DNA of 64,000 nt from Megalonaias nervosa (taxonomy: Eukaryota; Mollusca; Bivalvia; Unionida; Unionidae): the NCBI GenBank assembly GCA_016617855.1, contig JAECUM010096308.1, forward strand, positions 1 to 64,000, in the 5' to 3' direction. The translations under genes and the position numbers were made by a program. Position 1 is the first letter of the stretch, and every line of letters starts with the position of its first letter. A model generated the notes under the pieces. The model had not been told where the DNA came from and did no database searches. It saw only the letters and a list, made by a program, of their open reading frames with translations. This document shows, piece after piece, positions 55,095 through 64,000 of the stretch.

Positions 55095-56030
55095 GCCTGT
55101 CGGTATTTGAAGCAAAGTTGATTTAAGTACATTCAACGCCCTGAAAGCAAAAGCTAATTGGACAGACTTATTATTAACTGGCAACGACATCGCAGATGAT
55201 AAATTTACTACAAAATGTTATTATAAGTCTGCGTATGCCACCTAAATGTTTAACAATTTGCCCAACATGTAAGCCATGCTATTTGATTCTCAATTTAGAA
55301 TAATCATTAAGGATACGGACAGACCACTTACGTTTTCCATTTGTCATGGCAGACCGAACGATTGGAATAAATACAAACTAATCAGGAATAAAGTAAATGC
55401 ATGAAAAAGTATGGTAAAGACAATCCTCGTGCATATCTTTTCGATTCGGAGAAAAAAATCCAAAAACATTTTTGGACAAATATAAAATCACTTTTCAAAG
55501 ACACGAATTCTTCAAACATTCTATCTTCCAAGTAAAATTTACAAGTAATCACGTTTATTTTTGCACTTGTAATGTAAAACAAAAGGCTGACTTATTCAAT
55601 GCCTGCTTTATTTCGATTTCTATAACTGATGACGATAGTAATGTTTCCATCCAGAATTTTCAAAACAATTCTTTGATACTCTGAATAAAATTACATTCTC
55701 TTAAGAAACAAATTGCAGATATTACTAAAACGTTTTCTTGTCACTGAAGCGACGACATCTGATGCCTTCACAGAATGCTTCAATGCGTCTGCCAAATAAT
55801 TGGACCACCACTGAAAAGTATTTTAAATCTGTTTTTGAATAAATTGAAATTTCAAAATAAGTGGAAACTGGCGAATATTCTTAACAGTCCTAAAAGAAGT
55901 TGATTTTCAACAGGTTTCCAATGATAGACCTAGCAGTGCAGCAAAAGGTTTTGAAAGATGTGTGTAATTATGTTCATAATAAAACTGTGCGTTTTACAAA
56001 AATAATTCAGGATTCCATACCTGCCACCAC
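55095..56030 (+). pseudogene. Older LINE remnant (linker and early RT, Jockey/CR1-like)
   Basis: Broken plus-strand frames give STFNALKAKANWTDLL (55115-), DSEKKIQKHFWTNIKSLFKD (about 55445-), KQKADLFNACFIS (about 55577-), NKWKLANIL (about 55859-) and AAAKGFERC (about 55930-), with VCNYVHNK in a shifted frame. The order matches the endonuclease-RT linker, the YFxxI segment and the first RT blocks (xxWKxAxV; KVFERCVxNYV) of Jockey/CR1/L2-type LINEs. Many stops and shifts are present. It ends where the 261-codon ORF region begins. Confidence 0.55.
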
Positions 56031-56128
56031 TCGTTTTCCCACTACTCCTACTTCTGACACTAGAGGTTAATCTCTCTGACAACATATTAAAAGAAAGGCG
56101 TTACTTCGAGAGTCTGTCAAGGGAGATC

Positions 56129-56914
56129 ATGGTGCCATTGGACCCTTATCGCACCAGTCCCGGCTCTGGAGGATTTGAGGTGAAGGACGAGTCTATTAAG
56201 GACAAATTATGCCAGAAATTAGGGATTCCTTCCAGCTTGGTAACTAGTCTCTATAAGAAGACCATATCTGCGTCCTTGCCCAATACCAGCAGCGGACGCA
56301 GCCATGAACTCTCAACCCACATGCCTAAATCAAGCTATTACTTCGTTGAAGATCAACTTGCCACTTCCCTGACATCAGAGAAGCCAATGCGGGTTTTGTC
56401 GCCAATATCTGAAGCCAGCCTGACAGGGTGTACAGACGACCAGAGCCTATCCAGAAGTGTAGAGTTGCCTTCACGAAGCCCATCAGACCATAATACTGAA
56501 CCAGAAAATATTCCACTGGACATGATTATGGAGTTACCAGAGCCAGCCACCGGACCTCCAAGTCTGACCCTCTCCTGCCTGAACATCACCAGTCAGCCAT
56601 TGGTCCCTAAGGTTGTAGCTGCAGAGACTCCACTAGGTCTATCGACTTTATCTTCTAAAGTTGTTACATCTCCTCCCAAGAAGTTTCCAATGTCCAAAAA
56701 TCAAAATAGGGCGAGGAAATTAGTAAAGGCTGGGTGCATTCCAGCAAGGAGAGATTGGGTCAAGGAAGAAATAGTAGAATTTACTGCAGGCACAGTGTTA
56801 ATCCGCTGGCCACCTAGGTCATGGAAGAAGATGTCCGCCGACAGGAAGTTGCTCAGTGTTGAGTATGCTGCCATGAGCCTGGAAGCAAAGTTTGACTCCA
56901 GGCCACATCCCTGA
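56129..56914 (+). CDS. Unidentified 261-residue ORF, probably of a retroelement
   Basis: The longest open frame in the window, more GC-rich than its surroundings. It begins MVPLDPYRTSPGSGGFEVKD; the frame is open for roughly 30 more codons upstream (SLSREI just before the ATG), so the true start is unclear. Residues 1-60 look folded (KDKLCQKLGIPSSLVTSLYK). Residues 70-190 are Ser/Pro/Thr-rich and probably disordered. The end is basic and aromatic (RARKLVKAGCIPARRDW, LIRWPPRSWKKMSADRKLL). I do not recognise a family. A second frame (56920-57186) reads IDRYNPLVLPGTSFVLTSHP and ends 51 bp before a possible LTR start, just after a 12-G run (56924-56935). The context suggests the last part of an LTR retrotransposon. 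A host exon is the alternative. Confidence 0.5.
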   Translation: MVPLDPYRTSPGSGGFEVKDESIKDKLCQKLGIPSSLVTSLYKKTISASLPNTSSGRSHELSTHMPKSSYYFVEDQLATSLTSEKPMRVLSPISEASLTGCTDDQSLSRSVELPSRSPSDHNTEPENIPLDMIMELPEPATGPPSLTLSCLNITSQPLVPKVVAAETPLGLSTLSSKVVTSPPKKFPMSKNQNRARKLVKAGCIPARRDWVKEEIVEFTAGTVLIRWPPRSWKKMSADRKLLSVEYAAMSLEAKFDSRPHP

Positions 56915-56919
56915 TATAG

Positions 56920-57186
56920 ACCCGGGGGGGGGGGGATCTCATAGACCGCTACAATCCACTGGTACTTCCGGGGACAAGTTTCGTTCTTACCAGTCACCCG
57001 TTTCGGAAGTGCCGGTACTATAACTACGAAGTTCTCCGTATCATTGCTGTAGGACAGGACATCCCTGACTGTTCCAGATTTCTGGATATTCCAGAAGAAG
57101 AAAGCGCCAAATGCAGAGATCCGAGTTTGGACTCTATCCTATCAATAACAGAAAAGGCAAATGTAGGGTTTCAGCTGGAATCTTGA
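56920..57186 (+). CDS. Continuation ORF after G12 run (88 codons)
   Basis: Open from 56920, after TAG at 56917-56919, to TGA 57184-57186. It reads LIDRYNPLVLPGTSFV, then FRKCRYYNYEVLRIIAVGQD and FLDIPEEESAKC. Its composition resembles the preceding ORF, and I infer that it is the out-of-frame continuation of the same protein. The 12-G homopolymer between the two could be a sequencing error, a real frameshift or a programmed shift site. The upstream stop at 56912 would also have to be explained. No family is recognised. Confidence 0.4.
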   Translation, partial: TRGGGDLIDRYNPLVLPGTSFVLTSHPFRKCRYYNYEVLRIIAVGQDIPDCSRFLDIPEEESAKCRDPSLDSILSITEKANVGFQLES

Positions 57187-57215
57187 AAAACACAATGCAC
57201 AAATTCAGGAGAATT

Positions 57216-58433
57216 AGAACTTTTAAGATGGGGGTAGTGTCATAGACTCAGGATTAACCAGCTGTGCACCATAATAGGGTTGGGGTGGATATTTACTACT
57301 GCATGTGAAATCTCAATATGTTATCAGAAATGTTTCTTTTAAGATATTAGTGTTACATGTTTGGCTCATTGGACCTTGGGCAGTGCAAGAGCATGTAGTT
57401 GTGGCGAAGCTACAAGTTAGTAGCTTTGTGCTTACATGAATTTTAACGTATAGCTTCTCCCTAATTTCGATAATGCGCCACTTCATAGGCATGTTCTCAG
57501 ACTTCCTGCGGTCCATGGAGTCAAATTATACTGAATTACTAGTTGGCTAATCCCATATTTATTATGCCTGTAGGAAATCTCTGTCAATAAGTTTTAGCTA
57601 TTACCATGTTGATCATTATTTTCCACCTGGCTTGCCAAGATTTGACATTTTACATTCCGCACCGTTTTTTGCACAAATTACATGCCTGTATTACCCCATT
57701 TAATACCAGATGTGTTTTCTCCATTATGTGGTTGCTTGATGGGAACATCACGACCCGTGCATTAAATATGAAGTTTCAGGCTGTTCACGTTTCGCGGTAA
57801 ACGAACTTTTCATCGATCGAGTCAAGTTATTATGGACGCCATTTTTGTTCGTTGGTTCGATATTACAGGTATGTGATTCACATATATTTACACTAAGATG
57901 AAGTCACAGTAAACTTATTGCCGAAGGTAATACTGGCTTTATATAAAAACTGTAAGATTTATTGAGTAATGTAATTTGTTTTGTGCATAGTTGCAACCTC
58001 CCTAGCAACCGCAATTCTTTCAGTACCATTATACTCTGTCTTTGGTTTGCCACAGTTTATCCATTAGAGAACTGTTGTTCTGCTACTGAAAACTATATAG
58101 ACAAATTAGGATATAGAGTTTTTGTCTCATGGGTTTTGTACAGAGTAAGATATAAGATGTGAGAATGTTTTATATGTTGAAATATATCGAACCTTATTCA
58201 TACGTGGTTGATATCGCGAGAATTGCGCTAGACGGAGGTTTGCCAGTTTGCCACATCTGATTCGTTGGCGGATTCGGTCTGCTAATTCTGATTGGTTCAG
58301 TACTGTCACGTGGTTAAAAACCAAAGGTTATATATTGGAGTGAAAGACAGTACTTGTCAGATAACTGCTGAGCGCGGTCAAATTCAAAACTAGAAATAAC
58401 ACCTGTGAAGTCCAACACCCCTTTCAGGCAATA
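57216..58433 (+). mobile_element. Possible polypurine tract and 3' LTR
   Basis: After the ORFs comes AAGATGGGGGTAG, a purine-rich tract, then TGTCATAGACTC (from 57237). The candidate LTR would end AACA at about 58433, with TATATAT at 58329 and upstream boxes placed for an LTR promoter (U3) and a short R-U5. No 5' LTR or primer-binding site is visible on the left, so the pair of LTRs that would prove this is missing and both boundaries are inferred. Confidence 0.3.
58291..58336 (+). promoter_or_regulatory. Compact promoter-like module
   Basis: ATTGG (inverted CCAAT box, 58291), the palindromic E-box CACGTG (58307-58312) and TATATAT (58329-58335) lie within 45 bp in the usual order. Transcription would start near 58360 on the plus strand. 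It could be the LTR promoter or an unrelated one. No ORF follows closely. Confidence 0.35.
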
Positions 58434-58439
58434 ACATAT

Positions 58440-59127
58440 ATAAATTGGCATAATAATAATAATAGATAATAATAATAGTATAGGACTGGCAAAATAATAA
58501 TAATAATACTCTGAATTATTTGGACATTATTTTTAAGTGAAAAGCTAGTAAAATAAGCAATACTTTGAACATTTGAACGTCCGTGTTTTTAACAGTATGC
58601 AGATGCAAGCATTTTGGAAAATTACATAGAAAATGTTTGAGTAAGTAAATTAAGCTTCCAAATGGTCGTGCAGTTATCTCCCACCACATTGGTAACCTGG
58701 GTTAAACGAATACAAAGCAAATCTTCAACTCTCCTCTGTTAGGGTTACTATGATTTCCAATTATTATTTCATTTATTTAACATTGAAACAGACTATTATG
58801 TGCTGAGACATTTTATTGAAATGATCCAGGAACAAGACATCGAAAATTAACGTCAGTATCAAATTGTTACGATACAAGAGTGCAAGCAACGAGTGTTTCC
58901 TTGTAGGTGTATGTTTGTCTTATCCCAATGAATATTTTGTACTGGTGACAGCTTTCCAGTTTCTTAGTTGTGTTACTCTCATTAAACATCTGTGTTGACT
59001 TTACTGTTGAGTGGAACTTCAACAATAAATTTGTATAAATTTTGCATTAAAAGGAAACTCAGCAAGCTTCGTTTCCTTTTAATGAAAAATTTATACATCT
59101 CGTGGTATATCATTGATACAGCGTACA

Positions 59128-59208
<81 letters not shown>

Positions 59209-61200
59209 CTGCTGATAAATGGTGACATCATTCCATGGCCAGATGGCCAGGCGGTGGGTGATATTGCTTTTTATTTTTTTTTAAAACTCTTTGCTTAGAC
59301 TTTGGGCAGCAGTAAAATGTAACTATCATTTGCGTAAATAGTATTTCAGTCTTGTTTTTTTTTTAAAAAAAAAAACAGATTCTATTTTATTTTATACTAG
59401 TCAGTGAATTAGTGGAATTTCCAAGACAAATAATTTTGATAATTCACTTCCCCACTCTTTAGTTGTCCATCCCCTCCGTGAAAAACATATCCGTTACGGA
59501 CTCGATATAAGCAAATATCACGTATATATAAATATGCTAAAGACGGGATTACGGAAGTTAAACGACATTAAAAATTCAGCAATGAAATTCATTTTTTTGA
59601 TATCCGCTTACTTCTGTGTCTTATATAAATAAAACGTAAGGCTGTATTATCCACTATAGTGTACGTTAAACTTCAGCAAATGACTACCGTGATTTAAAAT
59701 CTTGCATGTTGTATTTATGCAGGCAATGTATCTGTCATAGCTTTCAGCTCCATGTTTTAAGCACACTTACGTTGCCAATGTAATTAGTAATGTCACAACT
59801 ACCATCACCATCATCGCCATCATCATTGCCAAGATCTTCTTGAAAGCATAAACTAGAAAGGTAAAAAGTTGGTACTGTACGCATAAAACACCAATATACG
59901 CAGAGGAGTGCAAGTCGGTGGAATCTTATCCAGATTGTTTGGAAAGATGTACTTAGTGATGTACTGATTCAGCCATTAGATAAAATTCACAAGAATCAAG
60001 ACACAAGAAAAAGTGATCGCGATCTATATTGTTTTGCAAATATTGGTGACAAACAGTTTATTTTGGGCACATGATATCTAGGCCGACGAGTGGAAAGTCG
60101 TGCACGTGTGATTCGTCATATTCGTGATTCTCATAATAGTAAATAGATGAACGACAACAACAATAACTGCAACAAAAACGACAAAAATTATTATAACAAC
60201 TTTCATCGCTTGCCATTGCAAATCCTCGCGCGTGTCGCAGTGTATTCCTAACCAAACCCTCGTGTTACTCACCCCAACCCCCTGACAGTGAGTCACGATG
60301 CAAAAGCTGTAAAATGTATTATGTGTCTTCCAGCTTCCAATATATATAGAATAGATCTGACTGCTTTCATTGTACATGAAATTGAATTGCATTCAAAACC
60401 TATTCTAAATAACCTAAAGAATAAAATAAAAATCCAAGCCAATTTCCAATCATTTTAACAGAGAAGCTTGTTTATTTTCATGCGGTGATTATTGATTGGT
60501 TAGTCGCTAGCGTACGCAGCCGATATAGTCCACACCCCTATCCTCATTCCTTGCACAATTCGCCGTGTTTATATAGGGTGCTTTATGGTACGTGGAGTAA
60601 GGAATATGGATGAATCTACATCATCGCTCCAGTGTTTGTATGACTTTGGTTTGGCGGAGTTCTGAATATGAATCGGTTGTCTTTAATCATACCTAATGTT
60701 ACCAACACACGGAACAAAACTTAAGGGTGGTCACGCGCCAAAACAACACCCGAACGAAAACAAAATGCTCGTGAAATGTATGGCTGTGGGAGAATAGTTT
60801 TTGTGAAGACGATGTAGTAGTGTTTGAGTATTAGTCATTAGGATGTCCTTTATTTAGTTTAGTTACTGCTTTGAAATTTCGTTTATAAGTGATACTGTAC
60901 CTAAAAAATGTAAGATTCGGGTAATTTGATCTAGGCGTATATATTAGACGAGCTGAACTCAGCAGAAACTGAACACAGAAGAGCTCTTTCAATAGACTGA
61001 CCTCACCCTGAAATGTTACGAATACAGGGTCAATCAATATTGATGTATAAAAGGAGCTCGGAACGATCATATTCCGGGTTTCAAAAAAGATAAAAGACAT
61101 TGGTAAATTAAGAGAGATTGTTTTCAAACGAAGGTCGTAAAGGAACCTGGCAACATTCACGAACGCTGTAGGTGAAGAGTAATCACACGAACGGAAGGAA
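58440..61200. other. Non-coding stretch with microsatellites
   Basis: AAT tracts sit at 58450-58510 and a (TA)n tract of about 38 repeats at 59130-59205. No gene or RNA is recognised. Confidence 0.6.
59130..59205. repeat. (TA)n microsatellite
   Basis: About 38 uninterrupted TA units, the longest microsatellite in the window. Confidence 0.95.
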
Positions 61201-61209
61201 AAACTGATT

Positions 61210-61462
61210 TCAATAGCGCCACTAGGGTTGGTATCACCCGGTGCGGTAACTCATGGTGTCACTCCCATGGACCTCCTTCCTGCACAAAAATTCAAAAATT
61301 GTATAGACAGTCATGTTTGGTAACTCATGGTGTCACCCCCAATGGACCTCCTTCCTGCACAAAAATTCAAAAATTTTATAGACAGTCATTTTGGTGTCAC
61401 CCCCTTTGATGGTGTCACCCGGTACGGTCCGCACCCCCCCCCCTCCCCCGTGACGCCACTGA
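61210..61462. repeat. Dispersed repeat with GTGTCACCC units
   Basis: GCCACTAGGG, TATCACCCGGTGCGGT and two ~74-bp units (AACTCATGGTGTCACYCCC, ATGGACCTCCTTCCTGCACA, AAAATTCAAAAATT, TATAGACAGTCAT) are followed by GGTGTCACCCGGTACGGTCC, a C-run and GTGACGCCACTGAC. GCCACTAGGG and the CACGGG/GTGACGCCACT end suggest a mobile repeat. I do not assign a family. Confidence 0.55.
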
Positions 61463-61564
61463 CTGGTTTCCACTTAATGTTTATTTCTTTGTAGTGACCC
61501 CTTATTTATTTAATTCATTCATGCAAACCCTGAAAAGAACTACAAAAGAAGGCAAGACAAGTAT

Positions 61565-62172
61565 AGGCTTTAATTGTATTAAGTGTGGACACGACACTAA
61601 TTATATGACGTAGACAAATTTAGTCTTTAACTGCATTAAATGCTGAAAGGACTCTAGTTATATGACGTAGACAAATTTAGTCTTTAATTGTATCAAATGT
61701 TGACAAGAGTCTAGTTATATGACCAAGATAAATTAGTCTTTAGTTGTATTAAATGTTGACAAGACTCTAGTTATATGACGTAGACAATTTAGTCGTTAAC
61801 TGCATTAAATGTTGAAAGGAGTCTAATTATATGACGTCGACAAATTTAGTCATTAATTGTATCAGATGTTGACAGGAGTCTAGTTATATGGCCAAGACAA
61901 ATTAGTCTTTAATTGTATTAAATGTTGAAAGGAGTCCAGTTATATGACCAAGACAAATCAGTCTTTAATTATGTTCATTGTTGACAAGAATCTAGTTGTA
62001 TGACGAAGACAAATTAGTCTTTAATTGTATTAAATGTTGACAAGACTCTTGTTATATGATCAAGTCAATCTAATTTTGAATTGTATTAAATGTGGACAAG
62101 ACATTAGTTATATGAACAAGGCAAATCTAGTCTTTAGTTGTATTCAATGTGGACAAGACACTAGTTGTACGT
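61565..62172. repeat. 56-bp minisatellite, 11 copies, higher-order pattern
   Basis: Eleven units of AGTCTTTAATTGTATTAAAT, then GTTGACAAGACTCTAGTTAT and ATGACGTAGACAAATT. Units 2 and 5 share CTGCATTAAAT with GAAAGGA, and units 3 and 6 share TGTATCARATG with CCAAGA, so a block of three units was duplicated. Several units carry TATGACGTAGAC. Confidence 0.9.
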
Positions 62173-62309
62173 CATGGTGCTAAGAAAACTCATTGAAAGT
62201 TCAAGGGACTTCCAAGAGGACCTGATGATCAAATAAGTTCATTCATAGAATTACATGTATCAAGCAGTTTACAAATAACTGACGACCCCTCAGTGCCTTT
62301 GGGTGACTG

Positions 62310-62317
62310 TGACGTCA
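62310..62317. promoter_or_regulatory. Perfect CRE palindrome in gene-free DNA
   Basis: TGACGTCA within GACTGTGACGTCATAAAGGG. It has no adjacent gene and is probably chance or distal. It is recorded as a control for the SIK promoter site. Confidence 0.2.
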
Positions 62318-62609
62318 TAAAGGGACTTAACATTCTCACCGTCACGTACGCCGAAATAATCCATATTCGTAAATTAAGTAAGCAGACGGAGAAGAAAAAC
62401 AACCCTGCCAAAAACCCAAATTGAAATATTTTATTCCAGGCAAATAAGAATACAATGCGTAGTTTTTGTAATGTAATTTTTTTGTTGTTGATAATTTACA
62501 CTGTACTGACTTATGATTTTTGCAGTGTCAGTGCTTAAATATTACTATTCATACGTTGTGATTATTTAAGTCTCCTTATCATTTATCCTATCCGTATGTA
62601 GTAATATCG

Positions 62610-63470
62610 GGGAAATGGGGGGACATATCATAATTGGGGACAAAGGAGAATTCCTTTGTTAAATTTGTCCATGGGTTTCACATGGGAATGGTATTATAGG
62701 GACAAGAGTGTCTGTAAGGATAAACGGGAACGTATTGTATCCAGGGTTAGGGAAATGGGTCGACAATTTCTAGTGACAAACAGGAATCGTAATGGTAAAA
62801 TGGTTACGGAAAAAGTGTCGAGAGTTTATAGGGACAATGGAAAATGTAATGTTACTACTATGTTACTACTATCCAACACCACACATATAATATCCAATAC
62901 GCCGTGTGTAGTTACCAATACCTCATCATCTACTATCCAACACCCCGTACTATACCATCAACATGCTTTGTTTAGTGACCTGCTGTCTAGTAGCCGTATG
63001 TATATAGCCGAGATGTATATATATAAAGCATTACCGATACCTCAAGTCATGTTGGAGGTTTTGATCAATTTGTATATATTGTACTAACGTTTTAGCTTTA
63101 ATCAAAGTAATCTACTCATACTAACATTAAACTGGACATGAAAACAAATTGCACGAGATATTGGTTTTTATACACGGCGTTTTGTATAGTAGATGTGGGG
63201 TGCTGGATAGTAGACGACGGGTTGTTGGTGTGTTCGGGATTGTGGATAAAACCTTTAACATTACAGGTTTCCATGTCTCTATAAACTGTCAGCCCATTTT
63301 TCTCCCATCACCTTTTTATAGTTACCATTCTCGTTTGTCACTATAAGCACGTTTGTCCCTATAAAGACTTTGGCCCCTATTATACCATTCCCATGCTAAA
63401 CCTATTGACTCATTTTACACAGGATTTCGCCACGTCCCTATACCGCCCCCCCCCCGCATGTTTACCTATG
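62610..63470. mobile_element. Foldback element with ~300-bp inverted arms
   Basis: The left arm (about 62610-62955) and the right arm (about 63160-63470) are inverted homologues. ATGGGAATGGTATTATAGGG (left) mirrors TATTATACCATTCCCATGC (right). GGAAAATGTAATGTTACTAC mirrors ACCTTTAACATTACAGG. CTACTATCCAACACCCC mirrors GGGGTGCTGGATAGTAGA, and AATACGCCGTGTGTAG mirrors TACACGGCGTTTTGTA. TATAGGGACAA-like motifs repeat within each arm. The loop of about 200 bp has no gene. A 143-codon open frame over the left arm has no independent support. Confidence 0.75.
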
Positions 63471-64000
63471 GGCGCCTATAGAATTATGATATGCATCCTA
63501 GTTCCCCAATATTACTACTTCCGTATTGGTAAAGAACAGATCTTTCATTCTAATTGCGCGTTCTTATCCCTTTTAAAAGAAACACTTTACCAATGATTTT
63601 TACCATAAGGAAGTCCTGTTTCTAAGAACAGAAAGCATTTGGTTCCCTCTGATCTTATCATGCAACCGTACCTAATTTCACCAGTGCTATAATCGAAGAT
63701 TTCCTCAAAATAACTCTTGAAGAACAGATCGTATAAATATTAATATCACATTTGCGATACATATTTAGATCTAAAACAAACGTGACAGCTTAGTTGAGCT
63801 TTATTTATCATTAAAATCAACTCAGAGCATAAATTCAAAATTAATCACCCCAGCAAATGAGCAGATACATTTAAATGGAGGTTTTCTATTGGTCTGATAC
63901 CAGTGATGACGTAAGGAAAAGATTATGAATTCCAAACAGGAAACTAAGCTACGCAGATCTGTATTGTTATGACTTTGTTTTTCATAATCTCGTCTTTTTT

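Noticed and set aside
54846..55190. 114-codon minus-strand frame
   Set aside because: No family resemblance; partly antisense to the older LINE remnant.
62656..63087. 143-codon plus-strand frame
   Set aside because: Lies in the left arm and loop of the foldback element, with a composition set by its short repeats and no similarity.

Overview
The window is animal (metazoan) nuclear DNA, AT-rich, with large introns, one 95-base assembly gap (44982-45076) and a heavy load of short repeats. The only host gene I can support is the 5' part of a salt-inducible kinase (SIK1/SIK2 type, AMPK-related Ser/Thr kinase) on the minus strand. Its first five coding exons lie at 41055-41177, 27773-27889, 25640-25703, 12457-12572 and 6070-6115. 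They join in phase with GT/AG junctions and give the first ~155 residues of the kinase, up to the base before DFG. The rest of the gene lies beyond the left edge. About 41 kb of DNA therefore carries 466 coding bases. The tRNA-headed SINEs, the retroelement types and the intron size fit a marine invertebrate, possibly a mollusc or other lophotrochozoan, but the sequence does not fix the species.

Left of the start codon (1-41054) everything outside the five exons is intron. The introns hold a hAT-like CAGGG element whose right end is the seed of a 42-bp minisatellite (3026-4502), pogo/mariner-like terminal-repeat debris (2910-3020, 4515-4950, 22508-22680), five copies of a ~200-bp MITE, two TTAA-flanked piggyBac-like non-autonomous elements (13338-13890, 14828-15457), one of which splits a minisatellite unit cleanly, a tRNA-headed SINE with a target-site duplication (15669-15911), a tandem array carrying nuclear-receptor DR1-like motifs (18540-19300), several other minisatellites, a duplicated anonymous repeat family (20.9, 29.3, 30.5 and 31.6 kb), a hAT-type transposase relic (33735-34290) and two SINEs with CA tails.

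Right of the start codon (41178-64000) lies the SIK promoter, with a perfect palindromic CRE 124-131 bp upstream of the ATG, followed by gene-free, transposon-rich DNA. This part holds three SINEs of the CA-tailed family (two arranged tail to tail), a truncated copy of the second SINE family, a palindromic repeat present twice (48.6 and 52.0 kb), a lightly damaged non-LTR retrotransposon (52780-54400), an older LINE remnant (55095-56030), a 261-codon ORF of unknown identity followed by a possible purine tract and possible 3' LTR (56129-58433), a 56-bp minisatellite with higher-order structure (61565-62172) and a ~0.85-kb foldback element (62610-63470).

No operon, CRISPR array, rRNA or convincing free-standing tRNA gene was seen. 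Family names for mobile elements rest on termini, target-site duplications and recalled protein motifs, not on database searches.
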